Assembly (NCBI RefSeq): GCF_900142845.1
Contig: NZ_FSRU01000002.1
Location: 3,162,001 to 3,226,000 of the forward strand
Length of the DNA: 64,000 bases
Direction: 5' to 3'
DNA from: Paraburkholderia phenazinium
GTDB taxonomy: Bacteria; Pseudomonadota; Gammaproteobacteria; Burkholderiales; Burkholderiaceae
Shown here: in pieces, positions 8,668 to 16,796 of the stretch
Layout of the letters: every line of letters begins with the position of its first letter
Numbering within the stretch: position 1 is the first letter of the stretch
Position numbers and translations under genes: made by a program
Notes under the pieces: generated by a model
The model's input: only the letters and a program-made list of their open reading frames with translations
Databases searched by the model: none
What the model was told of the DNA's origin: nothing

Positions 8668-8696
8668 TTGAAATTTAATTGCATAGTCAATATTAT
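8668..8696 (+). promoter_or_regulatory. Divergent promoter with MarR-type operator in the spacer
   Basis: TTGAAA (8668-8673) and TATTAT (8691-8696) are 17 bp apart. The spacer holds TTGCATAGTCAA (8679-8690) followed by TATTAT, strikingly close to the E. coli marO half-region TTGCCTGGGCAATATTAT. It should drive the small membrane protein gene and probably the outer-membrane channel gene downstream. Confidence 0.6.
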
Positions 8697-8794
8697 TACA
8701 GGCAACGAGTTACGCGCGATCCGCGCCACCCGAGACCATGTTCTGACCGCTTTGCCGCGCACCCTACCCTGACGGTGCGTAGAGGATTCTCATC

Positions 8795-9181
8795 ATGCTG
8801 TACCTGAAAAACACCCTGGGTGGCCTGAGCCGCTCCCTTCACGACACCGCCCTGCAAACCTTCCAGGGACCGTACCGCTGGTTGAAACTGGCGCTGTACG
8901 TGGTGATGTTTGTGCTGCCGGGGGGATCGCTCGGGGTGATGTTCTTTGCGTGGCTCGACCACCGTCGCAATGGCCGTGCAGCAAAGGCCGCAGCGCTCGT
9001 CGCTCCGGTGGCGCTGCTCGGAAACGCGGGTGCCATCAAGCCCGCCACCGCCGTGAAGCCCGTCGCACCGGCTCTGGCGCAGGGCATTGCCACCGCCTGC
9101 CAGCCGCGCGCCGAAGCGCCGGCTTGCCGGGCAGCAGCCGGCAAACAAGCCCGGCAAACCACAGCGGATTTGCGCTGCTAA
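8795..9181 (+). CDS. Small single-span membrane protein, unknown function
   Basis: This 128-residue protein has a good ribosome-binding site (AGAGGA) before the ATG. Residues 1-28 are amphipathic (LGGLSRSLHDTALQTFQGPY), followed by one membrane segment (WLKLALYVVMFVLPGGSLGVMFFAWL, about 29-54; given here only for location), then DHRRNGR as a positive stop-transfer. The rest is an Ala/Pro/Lys-rich tail with three cysteines. I do not recognise a family. It is transcribed from the MarR-type promoter at 8668 and precedes the efflux channel gene, so a link to the pump is possible but only by position. Confidence 0.6.
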   Translation: MLYLKNTLGGLSRSLHDTALQTFQGPYRWLKLALYVVMFVLPGGSLGVMFFAWLDHRRNGRAAKAAALVAPVALLGNAGAIKPATAVKPVAPALAQGIATACQPRAEAPACRAAAGKQARQTTADLRC

Positions 9182-9524
9182 GACAGGGGCGCGCCGCCCG
9201 GCTGCCCCCTCCCGTTTCCGTTTCCGCCTCGGGGCTTCTTGCCTCATGCCGCTGCGCAGCCCCCCTTCCGCCGGCGCACCCGGCCGGCCGTAACGGCACG
9301 TAACCGTCGCCACCGCGCGAGTTACACACCCACAGCACGCCCTGCATTAACCTTTCGGTTTTCTGCCCCATCGGCATCGCGTGCGCTACCATTCCAGATC
9401 GTCGCGACGTCCCGCTTCCCGTGCCATTCCGGCGGTCATGGGAGCGGTCGCCCGCCGATCTTCCCAGCCTTCGTGGACCGCTGACCGGGAACTTGCCTCG
9501 GCCGAATCGACAGGAATCCATTGC
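9182..9524 (+). other. Gap between the small membrane protein and the efflux channel gene
   Basis: This 343-bp stretch shows no convincing gene. Open frames through it are GC-rich shadows or 5' extensions of the channel gene. No clear terminator is visible, so transcription from 8668 could continue into the channel gene. Confidence 0.4.
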
Positions 9525-11111
9525 ATGCAGTTTGACCGAAGCTCGCACGCGCGGGCCGTTGCGCCGCGCGCCCTGACCCTCGCCGTTGCGGCGGCGCTCG
9601 GCACCTTGCTGGCCGGCTGCGCGGTCGGCCCGGACTATAAGACGCCCACCACCCAGGTGCCGGCCTCCTACAAGGAAGCCGCGCCGGGCTGGAAGGTTGC
9701 CCAACCGTCCGATCAACACGACCGCGGCCAGTGGTGGACGATCTACGACGACGCGTCGCTCAACGCGCTCGAAGACAAGCTCAACACCTCGAACCAGACC
9801 GTCGCGCAATATGCCGCCGCTTACCGGCAGGCGCGCGCGCTGGTCGGCGAGGCGCGCGCCGCGTACTTCCCGGTGATTAGCGGCTCGGCAGGCCTGACCC
9901 GTTCAGGCAACGGATCGTCGGCCAGCGCGGGCAGCACCTCGGGCGCGCGCGCCAGCGTCAGCAATAGCTACAACCTGTCGCTCGACGCAAGCTGGGAGCC
10001 GGACCTGTGGGGCAAGGTCAGCCGCACCGTCAGCGCGCAGGAGGCGAGCCAGCAGGGCGCCGCCGCCACGCTCGCCAACGCCCGGCTGTCCGCGCAAGGC
10101 ACGCTCGCCCAGACCTATTTCACGCTGCGCTCGCTCGATGCGATGCAGAAGCTGCTCGACGACACGGTGCTCGCCTACGAGAGGTCGCTCAAGCTCACGC
10201 AGAACCAGTACGCGCAGGGCGTGGCCGGCCGCTCCGATGTGATTCAGGCGCAGGCGCAATTGCAATCGGCGCAGGCTGCCGCGATCGACAACGGCATCGC
10301 CCGCGCCCAGGACGAGCACGCGATTGCCGTGCTGGTCGGCGAGCCCGCCTCGACGTTCTCGATTCCGCCGTCGCCGCTCACCGCGACGCCGCCCGCCGTG
10401 CCGGCGCAGATGCCGTCCGCGCTACTCGAGCGCCGCCCCGACATCGCCGCGGCCGAGCGCGCCGCGAAGGCGGCGAACGAACAGATCGGCGTCGCCATCG
10501 CGGCGTTCTTCCCGTCGCTGACGCTGTCGGCGAGCGGCGGCTTCCAGAGCTCGGTGCTGTCGCAATTGCTGACGGCGCCGGCGCGCTTCTGGACCCTCGG
10601 CCCGCAACTGGCCGGTACGATCTTCGACGGCGGCTTGCGCTCGGCGCAGACCGAGGCGGCCCGCGCAGCCTACGATCAGGATGTGGCGGTCTACCGTCAA
10701 ACGGTGCTGGCGGCGTTTCAGGACGTCGAGGACAACCTCGCGTCGCAGCGCATTCTCGAACAGGAAATCGGCGTGCAGCAGCAGGCCGTCACCTCGGCCC
10801 AACAGGCGCTGGATATCGTCACGAACCAGTACAAGTCGGGCACGGTCGCCTACCTCAGTGTGCTGACCGCGCAGACCACCGCCTTCACCGCCGAGCAGAA
10901 GCTCGCCAGCCTGGCGGGCGAGCGGATGGTGTCGTCGGTGGGTCTGGTGAAGGCGCTCGGCGGCGGCTGGGACGCCTCGCAGATGGCGCGCGAAACCGGC
11001 ACCGTAGCCGCGCCGGCGGCATCGGCATCGGGCGTGCCTGCCGCGGCCGTTGCGCCTGCGGCATCGGCATCGGCCGCGCCCGTCGCGCAGAAAGCGGTCG
11101 CCGTCGAGTAG
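9525..11111 (+). CDS. Efflux outer-membrane channel lipoprotein, NodT/OprM family
   Basis: This is a TolC-like outer-membrane factor that gives drug pumps an exit channel. The ATG at 9525 has an AGGAA site upstream and gives 528 residues. Features are a lipoprotein signal ending LLAGC (Cys32), the family hallmark AVGPDYKTP right after it, and two outer-membrane-efflux repeats (about 95-290 and 300-490) with DASWEPDLWGKVSR, LERRPDIAAAERA and QTVLAAFQDVEDNLASQ. The C-terminus is an Ala/Ser-rich tail of about 45 residues. It is the likely partner of emrB across the divergent promoter region. Confidence 0.92.
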   Translation: MQFDRSSHARAVAPRALTLAVAAALGTLLAGCAVGPDYKTPTTQVPASYKEAAPGWKVAQPSDQHDRGQWWTIYDDASLNALEDKLNTSNQTVAQYAAAYRQARALVGEARAAYFPVISGSAGLTRSGNGSSASAGSTSGARASVSNSYNLSLDASWEPDLWGKVSRTVSAQEASQQGAAATLANARLSAQGTLAQTYFTLRSLDAMQKLLDDTVLAYERSLKLTQNQYAQGVAGRSDVIQAQAQLQSAQAAAIDNGIARAQDEHAIAVLVGEPASTFSIPPSPLTATPPAVPAQMPSALLERRPDIAAAERAAKAANEQIGVAIAAFFPSLTLSASGGFQSSVLSQLLTAPARFWTLGPQLAGTIFDGGLRSAQTEAARAAYDQDVAVYRQTVLAAFQDVEDNLASQRILEQEIGVQQQAVTSAQQALDIVTNQYKSGTVAYLSVLTAQTTAFTAEQKLASLAGERMVSSVGLVKALGGGWDASQMARETGTVAAPAASASGVPAAAVAPAASASAAPVAQKAVAVE

Positions 11112-11179
11112 CCGCAAGTTCGTCAGAACAACTGAGCATCTCGCTCGCAGACTAAACCGTTCAACGGACTGACAGACAA

Positions 11180-11212
11180 AAGGGGCATGGCCGCAACGCG
11201 GTCATGCCCCTT
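11180..11212. terminator. Intrinsic terminator between the efflux channel gene and gspN
   Basis: AAGGGGCATG pairs with CATGCCCCTT around a GC-rich inner part. It lies 68 bp after the channel gene and 63 bp after the gspN stop on the other strand. A-rich and T-rich flanks suit termination of the plus-strand gene; it may act in both directions for these convergent units. Confidence 0.65.
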
Positions 11213-11275
11213 GGTCATTGGGTTCGACATACGCCGTATGTCGCGCCATGCATCACGCCTTCTTGCCCGGCACCG

Positions 11276-12055
11276 TCAGTGAACGAAGGTGAGCGCCACC
11301 GTATCCGGCCCGCTCGGCCGTCCGAGCAGATTCAGCAGACCCGCGAGATTGTCGCGCGCTTCGGGGGCCGCGCTCGCCGTGCCGTTGAACGACGTCGCGC
11401 CGGCGCCCAGCACGCCGTGACCGTTCAGCATCAAGGGCCCTTTCAGCGTCGAGAGGTCGATCGTCGAGCTGCTGCCTTGCGCCTGAACCACCACGCGGTA
11501 CGAACCCAGCGGCTTGACCAGCGAGACCCGCGAACTCGCATCGGCGAACGTGACCGTCAGTTGTCCGAACGCTTCGTTGCCGAAGCTGCGCCAGTCGCTC
11601 CATGCGAGCTGCACGTTGCCTTGCAGATCGAGCGTGTTGAACGGCGCCCCCAAACCGGTGAGCAACGACGCCGGCACCGCAATCGCACCCTGCGACAGGA
11701 TCGCGCCGCGCCGGGTGGCGTCGACGGTGATCGGGTCGGGCATTGCTTCGCTTTGCAGCATGGTCATCCGCAGACGGCCGGTGAAGAGCGGCCAGAAGGC
11801 GGTATGCCATTCGATGCGGCCCGGCAGCAGCGTCGCCGCACTGGTGTCCGATCCGGCGGCCAGCATCAGCGTGGCCGAGCCATGCCACAGCGAGCCCGCC
11901 GGAGCGACGAGATTGACGTGACCGCCAGTGGCTCTGGCGAACTGCGGCGTGATCCACGCCGCGGGTAACAGCACCAGCAACACGGTACCGCTCGATAACA
12001 CCGCGACCAGCAGCCACGGCAGGGCGGCGCGCAGGCGCCGCATCCAGAAATTCAT
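11276..12055 (-). CDS. gspN: Type II secretion system protein N
   Basis: GspN is an inner-membrane-anchored accessory protein of the type II secretion machine. The 259-residue protein has a short cytoplasmic start (MNFWMRRLRAALP), one membrane segment (about 14-33), and a periplasmic domain with the family-like LVAPAGSLWHGSATL and RIEWHTAFWPLFTGRLRM. It is the last gene of the minus-strand gspG-N unit, 22 bp after gspM. Secretion genes at this end are often the most divergent, but the position and architecture make the assignment good. Confidence 0.88.
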   Translation of the reverse strand: MNFWMRRLRAALPWLLVAVLSSGTVLLVLLPAAWITPQFARATGGHVNLVAPAGSLWHGSATLMLAAGSDTSAATLLPGRIEWHTAFWPLFTGRLRMTMLQSEAMPDPITVDATRRGAILSQGAIAVPASLLTGLGAPFNTLDLQGNVQLAWSDWRSFGNEAFGQLTVTFADASSRVSLVKPLGSYRVVVQAQGSSSTIDLSTLKGPLMLNGHGVLGAGATSFNGTASAAPEARDNLAGLLNLLGRPSGPDTVALTFVH

Positions 12056-12077
12056 GCGAGATCCTGTGACTGCAGCG

Positions 12078-12581
12078 TCATTTAGCGGTCGACGGCTGCA
12101 GCGACGCCGTCAGGTCGACCTGCCCGTCGTCCTTGAGCGCCGTCACGTGCGCTTCGGCGACCTGCACCTTGAACTGGCGCCGCACGTCGTCCACCCACGT
12201 AGTCCACGCGGGAAACGACGCGTTCTTCAACTGGATCTGCACCGCATTGCCGAGCAACTGCACCTGCAGCGGCACGATGCCGTGGTCCGTGAGCGACGCG
12301 GTGAGGGCGTCCTTGAGCGCGCCACCTGTGGGCGCCACGCCCTGGGCAGCGGCCGACAGCCGGCGCGCCTCTTCAGCCTGCGCATTCATCTGCGCGAGCT
12401 GACGCTGCGCGGCCGGCAGCGATTCACGCAGATGCGCGCGACCGTCCTCAGCCGGCGCCCACAGGATCGACCACGCAATCAGCACACCGAGGATAGCGCC
12501 ACCCCAAAGCAGCAGGGTTTTCTCGCGCTCGGTGCGTCCTCCCCAGAAACCGGCCCACGCTTGAGCAAGTTCATTTTTCAT
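12078..12581 (-). CDS. gspM: Type II secretion system protein M
   Basis: GspM is a bitopic inner-membrane protein that pairs with GspL. The ATG at 12581 overlaps the gspL stop (ATGA), which decides the start over the longer frame to 12602. The 167 residues hold a cytoplasmic stretch with WGGRTEREKTLLLWGG, a membrane segment (about 28-45), a coiled region rich in Gln/Ala/Glu (AAQRQLAQMNAQAEEARR) and a periplasmic ferredoxin-like domain. Order K-L-M-N is the standard gsp order. Confidence 0.88.
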   Translation of the reverse strand: MKNELAQAWAGFWGGRTEREKTLLLWGGAILGVLIAWSILWAPAEDGRAHLRESLPAAQRQLAQMNAQAEEARRLSAAAQGVAPTGGALKDALTASLTDHGIVPLQVQLLGNAVQIQLKNASFPAWTTWVDDVRRQFKVQVAEAHVTALKDDGQVDLTASLQPSTAK

Positions 12582-13957
12582 TGTCCGCTCCTGATCGTCC
12601 ACTTGCCGGTATTGCTGTCGATCCCGCCGGACAGGCCGTTACCCGAAAGACGTTGGGCGAGGCCGGGGTCGACCTTGATCTCCGGCTTGAACGTGACGTC
12701 GAGACGCCGGTCGTGATAGTCGAGCGCCGCGATCCCATTGACGGGCACCGGGCCAAGCGAGCGTGCAAGACCGGCTGCGAGGGAGAGGAAATCGTCCGGC
12801 GACAGTTCACCCGCCGCCGTGCGCAACTGCTGCATCTGGCGCGACATCTGATCGGGGGCGTCGAGTACGACCGTGGTCTTCGGGAACGTGTTGAGCAGCA
12901 ACTCGGTCATCTGCGTGTTGATCGCGTCGCGCTGATGCGCGAGCATCATCCACTGCACATTCGCGCCAATGATGGCGACCACCAGCGCGCCCGCGGCCAG
13001 CAGCGCGGGCAGGCGCAGACGCCGCAGCGTCGCGCGGTCGAGGCGCCACGGCTGGGTGGCGAACTCGAACTGACACAGGTCGAAACGGCACTCGAGCGCC
13101 CGGCGCGCGAGCTGCTCGAACGGCAACGGCCGCGCGCCCGGCACCTGGGCGGCGAGCTTCGCTTGTGCGCTCGAACCCATGCTGGGTTCGTTGCCCGACA
13201 CTTCGGTGAGCAGATAGAGCGAGACCGGTGCGTCGCCCGAGAGTGCGGCGAGCGTCGCATTCACCGAGGTGGCGGGCACGGCGAGCCCTTCACCCTGATT
13301 GCCGCGCGCGATGGCGAGCTCCACGCGGGTGGTGCTGGCGTCCGGCGCAATCTCGGCGAGCAGCGCGGGGGCGGTGGACACCACGGTGCCGAGCACGGCC
13401 GCGACGACCGGCGACGGCGGCGCGATCGGCAGACCGGCGGCGAGTTTCGCCGCCACGGCGGGCTGCAGGATGGCGGGTTCGAGCTCGGCCTCCTCGACGG
13501 GGACGGCGGGCGCGGGCGGGAGCGGCAGACAGCGCGTGACCGGCACGGCGCGCACGCTGCGATGACCGGCTGCGGCGAAGGCTTCGCAGATAAAGCGGAA
13601 CCAGCCGCGATCGACGATGGCAAGCAGATGCCGGCCTTTGCCGAGCGGCTGCGGGTCGAGGGCGATGTGACAGGTCTGGGGATCCTGAATCAGTTGATCC
13701 TCGACGATGTTTGGCAAAGCCTGGCGCAGACGTGGGCCCTTTAGTGGGGGCAGCGTGGCGGGCATCATGAGGAGGTCGCGCGCGGCGACCATCAGGACCG
13801 TCGACGACGGGCGGGGCAGCAGTGCGAGTGCGGCGCGACCGGCGCGCTGGGTGCGGCCCGACTTGTCGAGCAGCACGAACGGCAACTCCGGCAGTTGCCA
13901 TTCTTGCGATGGCACTGCTGGGTCGCGCGGCGGCAATAGGACGATCAGCGTGCTCAA
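12578..13957 (-). CDS. gspL: Type II secretion system protein L
   Basis: GspL links the cytoplasmic ATPase GspE to the inner-membrane platform. The 459 residues comprise an actin-like cytoplasmic domain (about 1-310, beginning MSTLIVLLPPRDPAVPSQEW, with PSSTVLMVAARDLLMMPATLPP), a membrane segment at about 322-342 (LLAAGALVVAIIGANVQWM) and a periplasmic domain that carries LSPDDFLSLAAGLARSLG. An Ala/Pro-rich linker near 170-190 is species-specific. It overlaps gspM by 4 bp and lies 28 bp after gspK. Confidence 0.9.
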   Translation of the reverse strand: MSTLIVLLPPRDPAVPSQEWQLPELPFVLLDKSGRTQRAGRAALALLPRPSSTVLMVAARDLLMMPATLPPLKGPRLRQALPNIVEDQLIQDPQTCHIALDPQPLGKGRHLLAIVDRGWFRFICEAFAAAGHRSVRAVPVTRCLPLPPAPAVPVEEAELEPAILQPAVAAKLAAGLPIAPPSPVVAAVLGTVVSTAPALLAEIAPDASTTRVELAIARGNQGEGLAVPATSVNATLAALSGDAPVSLYLLTEVSGNEPSMGSSAQAKLAAQVPGARPLPFEQLARRALECRFDLCQFEFATQPWRLDRATLRRLRLPALLAAGALVVAIIGANVQWMMLAHQRDAINTQMTELLLNTFPKTTVVLDAPDQMSRQMQQLRTAAGELSPDDFLSLAAGLARSLGPVPVNGIAALDYHDRRLDVTFKPEIKVDPGLAQRLSGNGLSGGIDSNTGKWTIRSGQ

Positions 13958-13985
13958 AGGCCACTCTCTCCGGGAAAAGCGTTAT

Positions 13986-15188
13986 TCATAGTTGATCTTG
14001 TACGCGCACGATGCGGGTGGTGTGTGTCAGCGGATCGCGATAGACGAGGGTGGTGCGGTCCACTTCCGCGCGTTCGTGATCGACGCGGCCGTGGATATAA
14101 AAGTAACTGGTCGTGACATCGAAGAGGCTGGGGTCGATGGCGATTTGCTGGACACCTGCGCCTTGCAAGGCTAACTGTACATCGCCGACGTTATGAAAGA
14201 ACACGGTCTGGCGACGCGCGACGAAGGCTTGGGCGTTCGAGAGACTCATGCCGGGCACGACGGCGGCGATCACTTCGGCGGGCGCGGTGTTCATGTTGAC
14301 GGCGGTGTTGGTGGGCAGATACGTCACGAACGGGCGCAGTCGCTCGATCATCTCGGGCGTGAAGCCGGGGATATCGAGGAGCGATTCGACGCTGGTCATC
14401 TGCAGCGGCGCGACGCCGGAGTTGTCGTTATCGTCGTCGAGGCCGGGTTTATCGGTGAAGTTGCTGCCGCCGGTGGCGCCGGGTACGGGCGTGGCGGAAC
14501 CGCCGGCTGTTGTCGTTTGGGACTGGAAGCGGGTGGCGGAGTGGTTGAGGCCATTGCGGAGTTGCACGGCGGTGGTTTGCGCCAGCTGGCCGCTGAGGCC
14601 GAGTTCGACAAGCAGGCGCTGGAATGCCGCGATCTGTTCCACGTTCAGTTGCAGCAGGCCCGGGACGGGGCTCGAGACGAGATTACGGAGGTTGAATTTG
14701 CTTTGTGCGTCTTCTATCGAACCTGATAGGTATGTGGCTGCGCCTTCTGAGGCTCTTACTTCGCCTATCTGGCCTAAGAAATCGGATAGGCGTGTTTTGG
14801 CTATGGGGACGCCCCAGACCCCGCCCAGGTACGTTATGCCTGCAGAGGTGTCGCCTTCGGATCGCAGGATTAGCCTTGTCCAGTCTAAGGCGCCTCTTGA
14901 GATCCATTGGGCCTGGGATAGGAGGCGTTGGTTTTCTATCCTGCGGATCTGGACTTGCTGGCGCCATAAGATGCCCGATACCAGGATTGCTGATAGGGCT
15001 ACCACCAGGAGTGCGCTGATTATGGCTACGCCGGTTTGCTTTTTTGGTTTGGCTATGCCGTTTGGCTGTGTTCCTATGGTGTTGGCCTTTCCTTGCTTTC
15101 TTATCGGTCTATTAGCTTCGCCCCTGTGCGGGGCAGCACTTACTTTCTTTGCCGCCGCAAAGAAAGTAAGCAAAGAAAGCGGGCTCAC
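13986..15188 (-). CDS. gspK: Type II secretion minor pseudopilin K, start region altered by a repeat element
   Basis: GspK caps the pseudopilus tip. The recognisable protein begins KPKKQTG then VAIISALLVVALSAILV, the prepilin cleavage and membrane segment, lacking Glu5 as usual for GspK. It continues with ENQRLLSQAQWISRGALDW, SIEDAQSKFNLRNLV and SAM-like repeats to the stop. No ATG, GTG or TTG precedes KPKK within gspK-like sequence: the codon where ATG would be expected (15056-15054) is ATA. The nearest usable starts lie inside the inserted repeat: GTG at 15188 (given here) or TTG at 15173. Either would add about 40 repeat-encoded residues. The gene body is certain; the start is not. Confidence 0.8.
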   Translation of the reverse strand: MSPLSLLTFFAAAKKVSAAPHRGEANRPIRKQGKANTIGTQPNGIAKPKKQTGVAIISALLVVALSAILVSGILWRQQVQIRRIENQRLLSQAQWISRGALDWTRLILRSEGDTSAGITYLGGVWGVPIAKTRLSDFLGQIGEVRASEGAATYLSGSIEDAQSKFNLRNLVSSPVPGLLQLNVEQIAAFQRLLVELGLSGQLAQTTAVQLRNGLNHSATRFQSQTTTAGGSATPVPGATGGSNFTDKPGLDDDNDNSGVAPLQMTSVESLLDIPGFTPEMIERLRPFVTYLPTNTAVNMNTAPAEVIAAVVPGMSLSNAQAFVARRQTVFFHNVGDVQLALQGAGVQQIAIDPSLFDVTTSYFYIHGRVDHERAEVDRTTLVYRDPLTHTTRIVRVQDQL

Positions 15189-15646
15189 ACCGCCAGCCTG
15201 TAGGTGTCCACCTCGCAACGCTTCTCGGAGTGGTCCGAAGACAAGACCGTCCCTCGCACTTCCCATGTTCGTGACACAGGACTCATTCATCCCGCCCACG
15301 CACTCCGTGCGTGACGGTTGGGTATAACCAATACCCCCCACCGGGCGTACAAGGTGTTGTGCCCGACGGCGGGGCGCGAAGCGCGACGCTGGAATGAATG
15401 ACTGCTGTGTCAGTAGGGGATGATGGTGCGAGGGCACATCTCGTGTTGGGCCGTTCCCGGCTGCGGACCGGGATGGCTCACTACAAGCTAGCGGTTGCAG
15501 CCCGCTTTCTTTGCTTACTTTCTTTGCGGCGGCAAAGAAAGTAAGTGCTGCCCCGCACAGGGGCGAAGCTAATAGACCGATAAGAAAGCAAGGAAAGGCC
15601 AACACCATAAGAACAACAACAAACCAAGGCGCCGCAGGCAAAACCC
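15078..15646. repeat. Large palindromic repeat element, copy 1 (between gspJ and gspK)
   Basis: The ends are a perfect 108-bp inverted repeat: 15078-15185 against 15499-15606, identical over every base. Each arm contains a 32-bp palindrome (15139-15170 and 15514-15545; 14-bp stem CTTACTTTCTTTGC, 4-base loop). The inner parts are diverged inverted copies of each other (shared GTGACACAG/CATTCAT and GCGCGAAGCGCG-like hairpins). The right side continues into a further stretch (GCGCCGCAGGCAAAA, to about 15646) also seen in copy 2; on the gspK side this outer part is missing. It encodes no transposase. A second copy lies at 43156-43837. Confidence 0.92.
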
Positions 15647-15717
15647 CACCCCCCTGCGCAGCAAAAACTGCAGGCCCCTCAAAACCCGGCGGTAGCAAAA
15701 AACCCAAAACCACCAAA

Positions 15718-16395
15718 TCACTCTCCGACGAGAAAAACCCGCGTAACAGGCCGCGCGAGCGAAGTAGCCCCAATCACAACCTCAAGCCCGGTGACAGACC
15801 GCGGCAGCGGAGCCCCGCCCAGCTGCGGCACTTTCAGGTTGTTATCAGCCTCGGTAATCGCCCCTTGCACATCCTTCATCTGCGTGGTCCACCCCACCTT
15901 CGGGACAAACAGCCGCGCATCGATCGACCCCACTCCACCCATCAAAGGCACCGCGCTCCACCCATCACCCTCGCCACCCCGCAACGCACCCTGCAACTCG
16001 CCCACATTACCCAGCGGCGGCGATGCATACCGAATCACGCGTCCATCGGACACCCGATACCTCACCACCTGCAACCGCGGCGCCGTATCCGGCAAATCCA
16101 GCTCGCGCACAATCTGCAACACACTCCCGCTCACCGACACCGCCGCCTGCCCCGACTCGTCATCCGTCGCCGCATGGCGCGCATCAATACGCATCTGGTC
16201 GAACAACTGCGCAAACACCCGCTCGTCTTCCATCGCGTTCGTAATCGTCTGCCGTCCGCGAATGATCTGGTCCAGTCCCCGCCACGACAACACCGCGATC
16301 ACCGCCAGTATCGCGATCGCAACCATCAGCTCAATCAGCGTAAAACCACGCGTCGGCCCGCGGCCGCGGCGCTCAGAGCGAACGGTTCGTTTCAT
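15718..16395 (-). CDS. gspJ: Type II secretion minor pseudopilin J
   Basis: GspJ is a minor pseudopilin that joins GspI and GspK at the pseudopilus tip. The 225 residues have a leader with a type IV prepilin site (TRG then FTLIELMVAIAILAVIAVL, Glu5 present) and a periplasmic domain with IIRGRQTITNAMEDERVFAQ. The start overlaps gspI by 23 bp. It ends about 70 bp before the repeat element. Its coding strand is unusually G/T-rich toward the 3' end, matching the bias around the repeat. Confidence 0.92.
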   Translation of the reverse strand: MKRTVRSERRGRGPTRGFTLIELMVAIAILAVIAVLSWRGLDQIIRGRQTITNAMEDERVFAQLFDQMRIDARHAATDDESGQAAVSVSGSVLQIVRELDLPDTAPRLQVVRYRVSDGRVIRYASPPLGNVGELQGALRGGEGDGWSAVPLMGGVGSIDARLFVPKVGWTTQMKDVQGAITEADNNLKVPQLGGAPLPRSVTGLEVVIGATSLARPVTRVFLVGE

Positions 16396-16795
16396 TCGCC
16401 ACCACCGTCACCATCTGGGCAAGATTGCCGGCGCGGCCCGGTGTCGTCACCAACACTTCGACGCGACGGAACACCGGATTCGGCGTCGCCGTCACGCGCT
16501 CCGTACAAAGCATCTGCAAATTCCCCTGCGAACAGTCAAAACTGCTCGACCCCACCTCCGGCCAGCTATGCGCCAGCTTCAACTGCGCCAGCGTATTGTC
16601 GGCACTCCACCCCGCCAGCAAACGCTGATGCAGCTCCACCTCGCTACTCGCCAGATTGCCCACCGCACGCAGCGACGCCGCCAGCGCCACCGCGATAATC
16701 GCCAGCGCCACCAGCACTTCGATCATCGTGAAGCCGCCCTGCATGCGCCGCCGTGCCGGCGCGCCCACACCCTTCTTCCTCATCCGGCCGCCCAT
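16373..16795 (-). CDS. gspI: Type II secretion minor pseudopilin I
   Basis: This 140-residue minor pseudopilin uses the ATG at 16795, one base after the gspH stop (TGA-G-ATG); the longer frame to 16882 lies inside gspH. It has a basic leader, the prepilin cleavage site in MQGG then FTMIEVLVALAIIAVAL, and a short periplasmic domain with the family-typical LLAGWSADNTLAQLKL and a cysteine pair (FDCSQGNLQMLC). It forms the tip complex with GspJ and GspK. Confidence 0.92.
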   Translation of the reverse strand: MGGRMRKKGVGAPARRRMQGGFTMIEVLVALAIIAVALAASLRAVGNLASSEVELHQRLLAGWSADNTLAQLKLAHSWPEVGSSSFDCSQGNLQMLCTERVTATPNPVFRRVEVLVTTPGRAGNLAQMVTVVANETNRSL

Positions 16796-16796
16796 C

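Noticed and set aside
15511..16698. Plus-strand open frame through the repeat and over gspJ/gspI (395 residues)
   Set aside because: It begins with the repeat-encoded LTFFAAAKKVS segment, then runs antisense to gspJ and gspI. It arises because the repeat lacks stops in this frame; no evidence for a protein.
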